Of a stretch of DNA of 24,195 nt, positions 1-10,437 are shown in pieces. Location: assembly GCA_000969725.1 (NCBI GenBank), contig JXSR01S028502.1; one strand, written 5' to 3'. The stretch comes from Ophiothrix spiculata. Its lineage: Eukaryota; Echinodermata; Ophiuroidea; Amphilepidida; Ophiotrichidae. Numbering within the stretch: position 1 is the stretch's first letter; the number at the start of each line of letters is the position of its first letter. The notes under the pieces were generated by a model. It did not search any database, had not been told where the DNA came from, and saw nothing but the letters and a program-made list of their open reading frames with translations. A program made the position numbers and the translations under genes.

Positions 1-95
1 GACTTCTGAAGGCACTGTTACTGACTGCCCGTAGTGCCCGTTTCTGAATAATGTGAAGCTTATTTTTATCAACATCAGCTGCATGCTGCACTCCA

Positions 96-302
96 GGGCT
101 TCATTTTTAAAAAATGTTGAAGAGCTATAAATTACTCTCCTGAAAGGTTCAAGGAGAGTTGTCAGGAGAGTGATTTGAGGTCGCACCATTAGATATTAAC
201 TGGTTTTAGAAGTTTGAGGTGAGCTAAATATTGCTCTCCTAAGAGACTGTTTAGGCGAGCAGAGGAGAACAATCACTCTAGCTCGCCTTAAAAATGAAGG
301 CC
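96..302. mobile_element. Short inverted-repeat element (MITE) with 9-bp target duplication
   Basis: A 207-bp non-coding element. The left end GGGCTTCATTTTTAA (96-110) and the reverse complement of the right end (288-302) agree at 14 of 15 bases. The flanking 9-mer TGCACTCCA is repeated exactly at 87-95 and 303-311, as expected for a target-site duplication. The interior folds into two further hairpins built from variants of one motif, CTCTCCT: 132-145 pairs with 161-174, and about 222-241 pairs with about 261-282. There is no coding capacity, so it would need a transposase in trans. A 9-bp duplication fits Mutator-like elements, while hAT elements usually give 8 bp, so the superfamily is left open. 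Confidence 0.75.
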
Positions 303-311
303 TGCACTCCA

Positions 312-670
312 TGCTGTAATGCTTCCCTTTTCAAAAAGGTGGGCTACAAATAGTAAAGGTTGAAAATCAGTTGGGTTTAAGCTTACTTTATGTAATTTAT
401 CTGCTAAGTAAACCAGTTTAAATATCACTTTAGTAGAAAAGCCTCTGGTAAAAGTCTTGCCGTAAGTGCAATTTTCAATGATACAATATATTGTTGACTT
501 GATCGATTGTATGTTAATTTTGCAAGATGTTTTGAATTGCTTTTAAGTTAAATCCCAATTTATTTTTTGGAAGCTGAAGTCCATATTATAAGTGTAAGCT
601 GTTTCGATATTAAACAAAAGTGTATACCAATATTTGGTATGAAAATGTTCATTTTTTTCGATTTTTTATA
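312..670. other. Intergenic, no feature seen
   Basis: AT-rich sequence with stop codons in all frames. I see no repeat, RNA gene or splice-bounded open frame here. Confidence 0.5.
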
Positions 671-764
671 ATTTACTTATTTTACTTAATTTACTTTATT
701 TTACCGGTAATTTACCGTAATTTACCGGTAATTTACCGCAGTTTTTAATTTACCGGTAAATTAA
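671..764. repeat. AT-rich tandem repeat with ACCGGT cores
   Basis: Low-complexity tract. The first part repeats ATTTACTT-like words (671-700). From 701 it repeats an approximately 10-11-bp unit, TTTACCGGTAA, with small variants such as TTTACCGTAA and TTTACCGCAG. Several copies hold the palindrome TTACCGGTAA. It has the look of a short degenerate minisatellite, with no gene in it. Confidence 0.7.
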
Positions 765-1142
765 CAACATTGATATTAGGAAACCTGGTTGAAAATAGAT
801 GCCCAGTTACGGAAGTCGTTAAGATGAACTGACGGTATAGTACTACAACCAACTATTCAGGAAGACTTGAAATATGTTGGACATTAACAAAGGTTGACTG
901 AATCTCTTTTTTAAGATTTAAAATTCCAACTTGATAAGTTTTTAAAAATTAAAATTTTAATTAAAAGTACATACTAAATTAAAGGGGCATTGCACAAAAT
1001 TTCAAAATTTATTTGTGGATGATTTACACTAATATGTAAGAAATTAAATTACCAAATATAGGGAAAACTTTATCAAAACATTTAAGTCAAAAAGTAGAAT
1101 TTAATTTTGTTTGTTGATCTTGGGCATGAGACTATTCTTTAA

Positions 1143-1305
1143 ACATATGTGTACCGCCGCGGCAAAAGGGTCCAGTTGTTGACTCCTTCATGTTGCTCAT
1201 TGTAGCATATCTGATGTAAGCATATACCATACATTAGATATGCTACAAGGAGCAACATGTACGAGCCGACAACTGGACCCTTTTGCCGCGGCGGTACACA
1301 TATGT
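1143..1305. mobile_element. Foldback MITE, near-perfect 163-bp palindrome
   Basis: The sequence pairs with itself about a centre near 1224. The outer arms (1143-1179 and 1269-1305) are perfectly complementary, including GTACCGCCGCGG against CCGCGGCGGTAC. The inner arms continue to the centre with a few mismatches, and TGTAGCATAT at 1201-1210 pairs with 1238-1247. The flanking octamer ACATATGT occurs at 1143-1150 and 1298-1305. It is itself a palindrome, so it may be the last part of the terminal repeat or an 8-bp target duplication around a 147-bp element at 1151-1297. The arms are GC-rich compared with the surroundings. No coding frame is present. Confidence 0.75.
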
Positions 1306-1593
1306 GCTGATGCTGTACATCAAGAAAGAGGCACGGATTTATTTATCTCCTGAGAAAGACTAGTTTAAAATTTCATCTCTAGGGGACCGCATTTATCATT
1401 GTTGACAACAATAATAAAAAACAAATGAATAAGTAATTATTTTGAAATACAGGGTTTGAATTTAACAATGAAACTTTGCATGGTGTCATTATTATCGCTA
1501 ATATTTCAAATGATGCAAAAATCTCAAAATGTTGGAGAAAAACATGGGGATGATGCTGAACTTATCCAATACCCCTTTAACTGGATATGAATA
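1306..1593. other. Intergenic, no feature seen
   Basis: AT-rich spacer between two elements. There is no gene or clear repeat in it. Confidence 0.45.
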
Positions 1594-2051
1594 TGTGACC
1601 CGTCATATCGAAAGGTACCTTAAGGGTCCCAAAATGAAAATTGATTTTTTGGTCTCATCTGAAAGATTACATGTTAAGCTTTAAAATGACACCTTGCTTT
1701 TGGTTATTGGATGTTCGACTGCAAAGTTACATCCAAATTGGTAAAGGGCATGGGACTGATTCAGAAAACTATAGTTCTGAGAAAATCAAGTTTAAAGTTT
1801 CTTTACTGGTAAAACTTGAATGAGAAAGGATTTTTATCTTGTTTTTTAACACATTTGTCTTATGTTTTGGATGTTGGGACCTGATTAATATGATAGAATA
1901 TACTTCAAAGGTAACGTTTCTGATGAAATTAGAAATTCGACCTTGGACGTGATTTTTGCCTGTGCTCAGCTTCAATGTTCTGTATCTCGTAATCCTGTAT
2001 CTTGTAATTTACTATGCCGTATTAAGATACCTTTAGATATGATGGGTCACA
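1594..2051. mobile_element. 458-bp TIR element, TGTGACCC family, monomer copy
   Basis: The ends are inverted repeats. The left end TGTGACCCGTCATATC followed by AAAGGTACCTT-like bases matches the reverse complement of the right end, TGTGACCCATCATATC, over about 28 bases with few differences. TA dinucleotides at 1592-1593 and 2052-2053 flank it, consistent with a TA target duplication of the Tc1/mariner type. The same internal sequence recurs at 11757-12517, which proves a dispersed family within this window. No transposase is encoded, and the short open frames crossing it are full of family-specific non-coding sequence. This copy is non-autonomous. Confidence 0.75.
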
Positions 2052-2741
2052 TATTTTTTTTTTAAGATTTGCAATGTAATGTGCAATTAATTATTATAAT
2101 TTGATTAAAAATCTCACCTATTTCTTATCTAGATAGAAAGTTGAATACAAAATAACTGCATGCTGAATATTTCATTTTAATTCTGATTATTCATTTCCAA
2201 GTTATGAGCTTCACAACCCTTAAAATATCCACGTACTGTTTAGTAATTAAATCAGGCCTGGATAGTACTTAGAAAATGGCAATTTATCATTTCAAGAAAG
2301 AAAACAAAACTTATAGCATAAATCAGTAAATAATATATTGATTTTAAAATTTGAATTTTGATAGAGGTGACTTTGGACAAAGCTCTAGAACTGGCCAGTT
2401 CCTTCGCATCCCATTTAGTGACCAAGCAGCGAGCGTGTGCCGCTACACGGCACACGGACCTTCTATGGTTGGCTAGTGGATTTTGCTCTAGATAATGGTT
2501 CAGTCAGAGCTAAAAAAACTCTTGATCATGAATTTCCAGTAAAGTCTTTGGAATTCAGAAAAAAATTGTGCTGTTCACCACTATCTGATTGGCATGCAGA
2601 AGGGTTGGCAAATATTTTAATGACTATGGGATATCTGCATAATTTAATTGAGACTCTTAAATGCCTTCAGACAATTTTTATCATTATCATGCTTTGAGGT
2701 GTCCAAGTGTGGGAAAATATTGGATCCAAAACATGATAATG
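2052..2741. other. Intergenic with a small hairpin, no supported gene
   Basis: A perfect 9-bp stem with a 5-base loop lies at 2434-2456 (CGTGTGCCG / CGGCACACG). An open frame of about 90 codons runs from about 2421 to a TGA at 2695-2697, but I see no domain, start context or splice evidence for it. The rest is AT-rich and featureless. Confidence 0.4.
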
Positions 2742-2880
2742 ATAAAATTGGATGATTTACGCCCAATATTTATTGGTCTCGCTATGAGTTTTAAAATATT
2801 GGACTCGACTGCGTCTCGTCCAATATTTTTGCAACTCATAGCTCGACCAATAAATATGGGCTCAATCGATCCAATTTTAT
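2742..2880. mobile_element. Foldback element, 139-bp palindrome
   Basis: The sequence is an almost complete inverted repeat centred near 2811. ATAAAATTGG at 2742-2751 pairs with 2871-2880. CCAATATTTATTGGTC (from 2763) pairs with GACCAATAAATATGGG (ending 2860). AATATTGGAC pairs with GTCCAATATT across the loop. The loop holds GA/CT-rich words such as TCGACTGCGTCTC. No coding potential was found. The form is that of a foldback MITE. Confidence 0.7.
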
Positions 2881-3397
2881 ACCAAAATCTGATTTTTGAA
2901 TTTTATTGAGACAGCTTATAGAATGTTTTCCATGTTACCATCCTACATTACAACATATATTTCCCTTTATCGGGCCTCAGTGGCAAGACTAAAAAAGCGT
3001 CAACTTTCTGAAAAGCCTGCATGGCCGTGCATATAGATAGCTTTATTTACCCCTCATTTAAAGCATGTACACATTGCGTGCATCCGTGTACAGGGAGCCT
3101 TTTAATCTGTCTTGCCCTAGGGAAAGCTCGTCTCCACGACCACTGGGAACGACCCATACAAAACTCGTTGTTGCCTGAAAACTTATTGGGACGTGTCTTT
3201 TTTTTCTGTTGATATTGAAAGCATATGAGATCAGGGTTTCTATAGGGTGTGTAAAAGATCTGTTTTATAAAGGATAAATAAAAAACAAATTACAAGTAAT
3301 ATGCTTCTCCTTTTACATCCTGAAGGTGTTTTAGGTTAAGTAGTGCTTTTCAAAGTGGGGTTAATCTTTCTGTAATGGCAAATAATCACTACACATA
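2881..3397. other. Intergenic, no feature seen
   Basis: Mixed-composition spacer. It holds a short open frame at 3021-3212 without recognisable domain or splice signals. I see no RNA gene or repeat. Confidence 0.4.
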
Positions 3398-4348
3398 TGG
3401 TGGCATTTCATGAGGTGGGTCAAAAATGAGTTACATGGTCAAAATGGTTAAAAAATCAACTTTTTGATATGATGTTAATATTATTGATCTCTTTCAATTC
3501 AAGTAACTTTTTTTGCCAAATATCCCTTTTGTTTTGGCAAGATGATCTTATTAATGGTTAATTACTCAATAGACGGCAATGCAAACTGTAATTTTTAAAC
3601 ACGTTTTTCTAAAAATTGCCTGTTTTTACTAAAACAAGTCATAAATTGGAATGATTAATGGTAAACAGTTCATTTTTTCAGGATATGTTCTAAACACTTT
3701 GATGGTTACTTTGATGCATTAAACTTGAAACAGAACCCTTAGGGTCTTGGTGTTAGTGACCTTCAATTAATTAGAGGGGGCTATACCAGGGGAGAAAAAT
3801 AGTGATGTTTCAAATCATTATGCCCAACTTTTATTTCATGCAGCTTGATCCCCTGAACATTTTGACACCAAATTTGTCAAAATCGGACAAAAAATGTGAA
3901 GGTACTGCCCAAAAAACTGATTTGAGGGGGTGGATGGATCTGAAGAGGGTCTAAAATGATAAATTTGCCAATTACTGTAATTATATACCAAATTTTTGCC
4001 ATGTTGGTGACTATTTATATGTATTTGAGGTCACAGAATCTATTTGTATATGTTCAAGCAGTGTCAAACCTTCCGAAATGGTGATTTCCTCAATTTGGCT
4101 ATCTACCGCATCCTTAGGCACCACCACCCTTGTACTGTCAAGTTCAAACCATTGTTTCTCTTAAATTATGTGACCCATGAAGACCAAATTAATACCACAA
4201 ATAGCAGAAAGTGTAAGCTTTCAAATGAGACATTAAACAAGTCCATAGGCTAGGGAATAGTGAATTTACATCAAATTAAGTTCGAGAACCCATGAAAAAA
4301 TGTAACAACACCACCTTTTTAGCATACCCACCTAATGAAATGCCACCA
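3398..4348. mobile_element. 951-bp TIR element without coding capacity
   Basis: The left end TGGTGGCATTTCATGAGG (followed by TGGGT) and the reverse complement of the right end, TGGTGGCATTTCATTAGG (followed by TGGGT), agree at 22 of 23 bases. TA flanks both sides (3396-3397 and 4349-4350), compatible with a TA target duplication, although the adjoining ATAT makes the exact edge ambiguous. The interior is AT-rich with scattered stops and no transposase motif. A stretch near 4209-4230 resembles a short word of the TGTGACCC element family (AAGCTTTCAAATGA), which may be chance. Confidence 0.65.
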
Positions 4349-6120
4349 TATATGGAACAGTAAGTAACCCTTTATAAGGATCTCTCCTGACCTGGTAATA
4401 AGGACTCACAAGAACAACTTGACCCTGAGACCTCCCAACCCCATATTGTAAAGTTCTGGGTTAATTGTTGCATTTAGTTTAACTAAAAGTGTAATAGTGC
4501 CTTTAAACTTCGGCTTTATGATACCCAATATCAAAATGAAAGATAAACAGAGCAAAAATGCATAAATTGCCTAATTTGCACATTTAATTGGCAGCCATCT
4601 TTGATTTTGGCAGATAAAAACACTAAATTTCACTGATATAATTGTAAAATACGCCCAGAAACTAAATGATCAATATGAAAACAAATTTTATGAAAGAGTT
4701 AAGTGAGGTGTAGTTAATATAAATTTGCATACTAGGGATCTATTCCATCCTCTGGGAAGTCATACAGAGCCTTTTTTGGTCAAAATTGGGCCAAAATGTG
4801 ACATTTTTGTATATTTTGTGTAGAGAGGAAGGTTCGTAAAAGTAAAATTCACCTGGAAAGTACAACTCACAAAAATCCAAACTATCCATTACTAGAAAGA
4901 AGAAAGAAACAGCTTTCAAATAACTGTTTACTACAGCTTTATTGCATTTGTAGTTTTGAAATGACAGCTATTTTGGGGTGAAAAATGACTAGTTTTTCTA
5001 TACAGACAACTCTGAAAAGAGCAGATGCAACCAAATTTACAATATGAAAACAAATTTTCAATCTTTTCCTTATCGGTAATCATTTAGATTGTTACTCAAA
5101 AAATTCTAACGATTTGAATTATTAATCAAAGTAGTTTAATATGAATATTTTTTTTTAAATGAGGCAAGGGAAAAGCATACCTTCCAACAACAAAGAATAA
5201 AGTATACCTTCCAACAGATAAAAAAAAACCATAAATTGAATGAATGATGAATAAAAAAATATTGCAGTACAAATATCTTAAAAATTAATTTTAATGATGA
5301 AACAAAAAGAGGAAAATGATTGTCATATTGTATATATTGTATTATTCTTCATTTGTTTGAAAGTTCATGAGTTTGAAAAATATTCTCCAAAAACAAGTCC
5401 CAATACTCTTATTTTCATTAATTTTTCAGTCCCGTCAACATGGCATCAAAATAGCATTTCCTATCTCAGAGATTTTCTTTTCACATCTAAGGGGTTGTGA
5501 GGATGTTTATAGAAGATTCTTCAGCATATCATAACAAATGGTTGGCTCCTAAGAAGTATCAAGATAAATAGCCTAAGTACAAGTCCCCTTGTTCTTATTG
5601 CATATGCCCTAGATATTGAAGAGGAAATTCCATTACATTCTTGTTTGTATATGCGGAACTAAGCATGACAAGGTGACAAAATCACAAATAAATAAAGTTA
5701 AATCATAACACCTAGTTTATTTCTGGAATCGCATTTAGCATCAAATATTGGGATTCTTCCTTTAGATACCAGGTGTCCCAAAAAATGGTTACATGTAGAA
5801 AAATGACTATGTGCTAAAACTATAGCTGTTACAGAAACGAAACTTTGCACAAATTTTATTACAACCCTTTTCTTGATACTCGTAAAATTTTGATATCACA
5901 GCGTTATTAGTTCATGAGTTATTAACAAAGGTAGATACCTATGTCAGAAACGCATTTGTTCAAAATTCAACAAAATAATAAGCATACACGTTTTGTTCAC
6001 CTTCTGTTTTTACTTCAAGGAGATTAAAGAAGCACCCTGTGGGAAATGCAAGCAACCATGACAGCACAAGGAGAAAATATATATCTCAATGCATGGAGAA
6101 TTGCTTCACGAAGGTTATTT
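4349..6120. other. Long intergenic stretch, no supported gene
   Basis: AT-rich with frequent stops and several A/T homopolymers. Near 5768-5790 a GTGTCCCAAAAAA word resembles the termini of some DNA transposons, but I could not find a matching inverted end. The longest open frame (5294-5500) shows no domain. Confidence 0.4.
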
Positions 6121-6330
6121 CGTCATGTGAGTGCAAGAAAGGCATATCTGCAATAGCTCCCATTTGTCATTAATTTGGATTGCACACTGTATAATCTCCA
6201 GTCTTGGTGGTTCTTCGGTGTCACCTGAAGAACCATTTCAAGAGCCACTGACATATGGCAGGAAAATTTTAAGGGATTTTTTACATTCTAGTGACAATTG
6301 CAGACACGACTTACTTGCACTCACATGACG
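6121..6330. mobile_element. 210-bp foldback MITE
   Basis: The left arm CGTCATGTGAGTGCAAG (from 6121, extending to TCTGCAAT at 6154) and the reverse complement of the right arm (6297-6330) agree at about 30 of 34 bases, with the outermost 17 identical. The centre holds another stem: GGTTCTTC at about 6209-6216 against GAAGAACC at about 6227-6234. The element is therefore symmetric throughout. ATTT flanks both ends (6117-6120 and 6331-6334), a possible 4-bp target duplication. A short open frame crosses it but is not credible as a gene. Confidence 0.7.
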
Positions 6331-7427
6331 ATTTTTAGATTTGATTTGATTTGGCAATTGCTAACTTGATGCAGCACCAAATATTGTAAACATTTTTTGA
6401 GTAGTGGATTCCATTATTGTAGTATGAAAGTAACATTCAACAAAATAGATGAGCAGTATATCTTACTCTGAAATAATATTTCTACATGTTTCTAGTTCAC
6501 CCCGGAATCTAGGCTTGTCCCTATAAGGAAATTCTATGTAATAGTAGGCCTAAATTTACATCATCATCATCATGCTTCGGCTTCGATTTACATCATATAG
6601 AGATAAAGTACCTGAGATTTATATCATAAGCTACTGATTTTACTTTACTTGAGGATTACTCCATCTCCATAGAATAAGGATAAGCTGGAAATTAAGATCA
6701 GAATTAACCTGAATACAAACACTCTTATTGATGGCATTATGAATAATTTGCAACAAAAAACCAACTTTCACATCAAGTCATAAGATATGTAATATAGAAA
6801 CACTTCACTATCTTTCTCATTGAGCATTAGCCTGGTTTAAAGGACCTTAACAATGTTATCATCTATGATTCATATCATATACTCTATACAAGCATGAAAC
6901 TACTTTTATAAACTAGAATACAAGTCTTTAAATAAACTATACTTGTGAGAGAACGATAACAGGCAACAAATTTTCTTTACTTGATGATTAATCACAAGTA
7001 AAATATATAAAAAATATAAAAAATTTATACAAAGTCTCACTGATTTTTAGGTTGCAAATAAAAGCTTACCTTTGAAAGATATTCCAGTGATACTGTGATT
7101 ATCCTATCCTTTCAGACTAGTTTCAGTTCGTGTTTATATTCTGAAAGACAAAGAGATAAATAAACGGAGGAAAATTAAGCAATTTCATAACAGATAGAAG
7201 TTGAGAAATTTTGACAAAAATGGACCTTTGGGTGTATCCTCCTTTCTTCCATTTTCAAATTAGGATGTTCAACAAAACTAAAACAATGGTCTTGTACTAA
7301 TGGAGTTACAGATACTTCTTTAAAACTCCATAGTGATGGAAATTTTTGATTGTTCAAATATTCAACTTAAGTTGGCATGCATGCTTTTACTTTTTGAGTC
7401 ACTAAAGCCCAGGGGGCAACTCCAGTA
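6331..7427. other. Intergenic, no supported gene
   Basis: AT-rich. A short CAT microsatellite lies near 6560-6572 and an A/T-rich low-complexity patch near 7000-7030. No RNA gene, coding exon or inverted repeat was recognised. Confidence 0.4.
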
Positions 7428-7688
7428 TGTTGCAGGCATAGCGTGACCACAATTTTTCAAAACACCACTAAAGGGTGGAGGGTTCTTAAGCTCAAATATG
7501 CCCTTTTTCCCTTTTAACACCCTAAATCAAGATTTTATCGATACCATTTTCACACTAGGACTTGAAAAAGTACCCTATTTCTTTCTTCTTCTTTTTTTGA
7601 TACCCTAAACGGCATCACCTGATTCACCCTTCAGTCCTCAAAAACAACCCTAATTTACCCTTTTCTTGGTCACGCTATGCCTGCAACA
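7428..7688. mobile_element. 261-bp TIR element
   Basis: A perfect 22-bp inverted repeat bounds the element: TGTTGCAGGCATAGCGTGAC (plus CA) at 7428-7449 against its complement at 7667-7688. The interior is pyrimidine-rich on this strand, with several CCCTAA-like words between T-rich tracts, and has no coding frame. The flanks AGTA (left) and TTATACT (right) are loosely complementary, so the true edge may lie a few bases further out. A target duplication is not clear. Confidence 0.7.
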
Positions 7689-8106
7689 TTATACTATATG
7701 ATCACAAAAATCCCAAATTTCATATTTTTATTACATTTTCCATGTGAAAAAATCATTTCTTAAAAGCTTCAAGGAAGACAATTTTATGACATCTCAAACT
7801 CAAGCTAATCATTATTTTTCAGTCATTTTCAATATCAGCTGGTCATATCTCAGAACCAACTTTGCTGTAAAGTTGTATCTTACAATGTGGTGGATCACAA
7901 ATGTTTGAGACCTCAATTATTTGAGATATTTACAATAATAAATTACTCCCATTTAAATCGCATTATATCAAACTAAATAACTTACAGACAAAGTACTCTT
8001 TGAACGACACTTAAAATATGAAAAATGTACACAGATTGAAAGAGCAGCAGAAAGGCAATTTAAGTCAATTTAAATCCACAAAGTATTCCAGTGTCCCTGG
8101 TTGAGA
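7689..8106. other. Intergenic, weakly duplicated toward its end
   Basis: From about 8010 the sequence begins to align loosely with 8768 onwards, leading into the strongly conserved duplicated block. No gene is visible. Confidence 0.4.
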
Positions 8107-8389
8107 TAGATTAGACCAACTAATCATGTCCCATCTCACAACAATAATAAGTGAGTGAGTTAGCCAAGTCAATTGCAGCTTCTCTTGAGAATCTTATCTA
8201 ATGGAGATCACAGGGAGGAAAACACCTTTTGATTCCTACCATTTCTACTCAGGGTTGATGACCAGATAATGAGACTTGGTGGAGAGTCATGTGACTGCGT
8301 TGCTGTTGAATTCCACAGGTAGCAACAAGGAAAACACTCAAGGAAATGTGTTTTTACTTAATATCGTAATTGTTGTGGAAAATTAAGAA
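8107..8389. repeat. Direct duplicated non-coding block, copy 1
   Basis: This block recurs in the same orientation at 8866-9149, offset by about 759-760 bp. From about 8107 to 8320 the copies differ at only about 8 positions by my reading (about 96% identity). They then diverge over about 11 bases, and become nearly identical again to 8389. Outside the core, identity falls sharply. All three frames contain stops, so it is not a coding exon. A small hairpin, GATTAG-ACCAA-CTAATC (from 8109), is kept in both copies. It could be a pair of terminal repeats, a local tandem duplication, or a constrained non-coding element. Confidence 0.75.
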
Positions 8390-8865
8390 ACCAAAACTAA
8401 ATCAAGAAACAAGATAATGTAATGATGCGTACTGGAGAATCACGTTTTCCAGATTTATCGAGTTTTATCAAAAACTGTGGGATTTAGTAGCCTTACATCT
8501 AAAAATATCTCAAGAACTGTGTAAATGTTTAGAAAACATGCATTTAAATTTCATAACCCTCAAAATACATGTCAATAAAATAATAGGTTGGAATTAAAAT
8601 TCCAATCTTCAGATATCTGAGACTTCAAATGACTTTGCAATAATTAATATGAAACATTTATTTACATGATATACGACTCAACATTCCACAGATAGCAACA
8701 GCAAATTTAACATTAAACTCTGATATTTAGAACTATTTGACATCATTAGAAATTACTATTTGTACGTGCAAAATATGATAAATGTATACACATTTAAAGA
8801 AGAAGCAGAAAAGCAATAATCAGTTTACTTAAATCTACCGTGTATTCAAGTGTCCCTGATTGATC
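8390..8865. other. Spacer between the two duplicated blocks
   Basis: Diverged sequence. At 8682-8700 it holds an isolated fragment, ATTCCACAGATAGCAACAG, that closely resembles the end of the conserved core (8310-8328), suggesting an older extra partial copy. No gene is visible. Confidence 0.4.
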
Positions 8866-9149
8866 CAGATTAGACCAACTAATCATGTCCCATCTCACAA
8901 AAATAACAAGTGAGTGAGTTAGCCAAGTCAATTGCAGCTTCTCTTGAGAATCTTATCTAATGGAGATCACAGGGAGGAAAAACACCTTTTGATTCCTACC
9001 ATTTCTACCCAGGGTTGATGACCAGATAATGAGACTTGGTGGAGAGTCATGTGGCTGCGTGGCTGCTCAATTCCACAGGTATATAAAAGGAAAACACTCA
9101 AGGAAATGTGTTTTTACTTAATATGGTAATTGTTGTGAAAAATTAAGAA
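8866..9149. repeat. Direct duplicated non-coding block, copy 2
   Basis: Second copy of the block at 8107-8389. Differences include a one-base A insertion in GGAGGAAAAACACC, ACTCAGGG changed to ACCCAGGG, and TAGCAACAAGG replaced by TATATAAAAGG. The last change creates a TATAAAA word (9082-9088) absent from copy 1. Weak alignment continues past the core to about 9230. Confidence 0.75.
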
Positions 9150-10402
9150 AATCAAAGCTGAAAAAGAAAAAGATAATGGTGCTAAACTAGAGTCATGCTT
9201 TCTAGAATTTTAGTGAGTTAATACCAGAATAGACAGGCTAAAGGTTGTCAGCCATTACGAAAACCTGACATCATATAGCAAGAAAAATTAATAAGAGAGT
9301 CCTCATCACATTTTAAGTTAGCAACACTGACTGTTGGTCCCAAATTAAAATATACAGTGAAAATGTCTAAAGGGAAAACTTACAGAGCTTGGTTCAAAAA
9401 TGTTGGTTTATATCATAGGAAGTTACCAGAATGTTTAATTTGTGATATATTTTTACATATAAGTCAATGGCAATTTCCAATTTAATCAAATCGCATCTTT
9501 TTTTATCTTTATCTAGGATACTATATGCTGTTAAACTCAATTAAAAATGCAACCCAGAGAACAAAGCATTGAAGCAGAGGATTCTCGTACAGTACAATCC
9601 AAACATGGTATGACTGAAAGTCGTGCTGCTATTTTTCACGAGTGAAATGATGCGCTACGCTTTTTATGACATCTCATCTTGAAAAAGTCAGATGATTTAT
9701 AGGGTTAATTTTGGTGATGCACTGTGTTTTAGCTTGTTCACTTTATCTTTAAGCCCATTTTATGCATCAATTTGCTGAAATTCAGTACAATAATAGCTCG
9801 TTTGAACAAGTAGTACTATGTAGCGTGATATGACAACCCAGCTCTGTCAATGACACGGTTCTTATTGTGTTGTTGATAATGAATGTCATGAAAGCTGATA
9901 GGAACGTTTGAAATTCTCTTTTGATGACAAAATTCAGAAAAATACTTCTGATACTAGAATAAGGAGTAATTTTTTATTTACCTTTCATAAATCTAAAATA
10001 AAAACTTCTTTTCAAAGTCTTTCACACTCATGAGGTATCCTTGACTGTAATGCATTTTCACTACTGACTATATTCTAGCTAGGCTGCCGAATTATACAAA
10101 TAAATACGAATAGTAAGTTTGAAACTATAAAGCAAAACTAACTACCACTACAAAATTTAAGATTTTCTTTGGATGACAATAAAAAAATAATTGATTTTGC
10201 CAAAAGCTAGTCAAAATCCTCAAAATTGGACTAGCTTCAAAAACGGGAAGCATGAGCTTTTCATTTGTTGCAAATCAAAATCTGGGGGAGGGGCACTTAC
10301 ATTGATGGAAGGTATTGGTATGTGTTTCCTTGAATACCACTTTTCAAGCCTCCTCGTCCACTCACAAAGATTTCCATTTCAAGATTACTTCAGTACAAAG
10401 CA
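9150..10402. other. Intergenic, no supported gene
   Basis: AT-rich sequence with dispersed stops. The open frame at 10191-10433 runs into the poly-C tract and shows no domain. Confidence 0.4.
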
Positions 10403-10416
10403 CCCCCCCCCCCCCC
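10403..10416. repeat. Poly-C run (14 C)
   Basis: An uninterrupted run of 14 C. Similar G runs occur at 11109-11120, 12751-12759 and 22038-22052. Its length may be misread in the assembly. Confidence 0.85.
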
Positions 10417-10437
10417 ATTTGCTAAAAGAGTAGCCTA

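Noticed and set aside
2421..2697. Open frame of about 90 codons with fairly gene-like composition
   Set aside because: It has no ATG near its beginning, no recognised domain and no clear acceptor/donor pair. Length alone is compatible with chance in about 24 kb.
5768..6120. Transposon terminus beginning GTGTCCCAAAAAA
   Set aside because: No matching inverted end or target duplication could be found, and no transposase remnant follows.
7500..7660. Interstitial telomere repeat based on CCCTAA words
   Set aside because: The words are scattered, not tandem, and lie inside a TIR element.
8230..8330. C/D snoRNA reading of TTGATGACC in the duplicated block
   Set aside because: The C-box-like word is present, but I found no CTGA D box at a suitable distance with terminal stem pairing.
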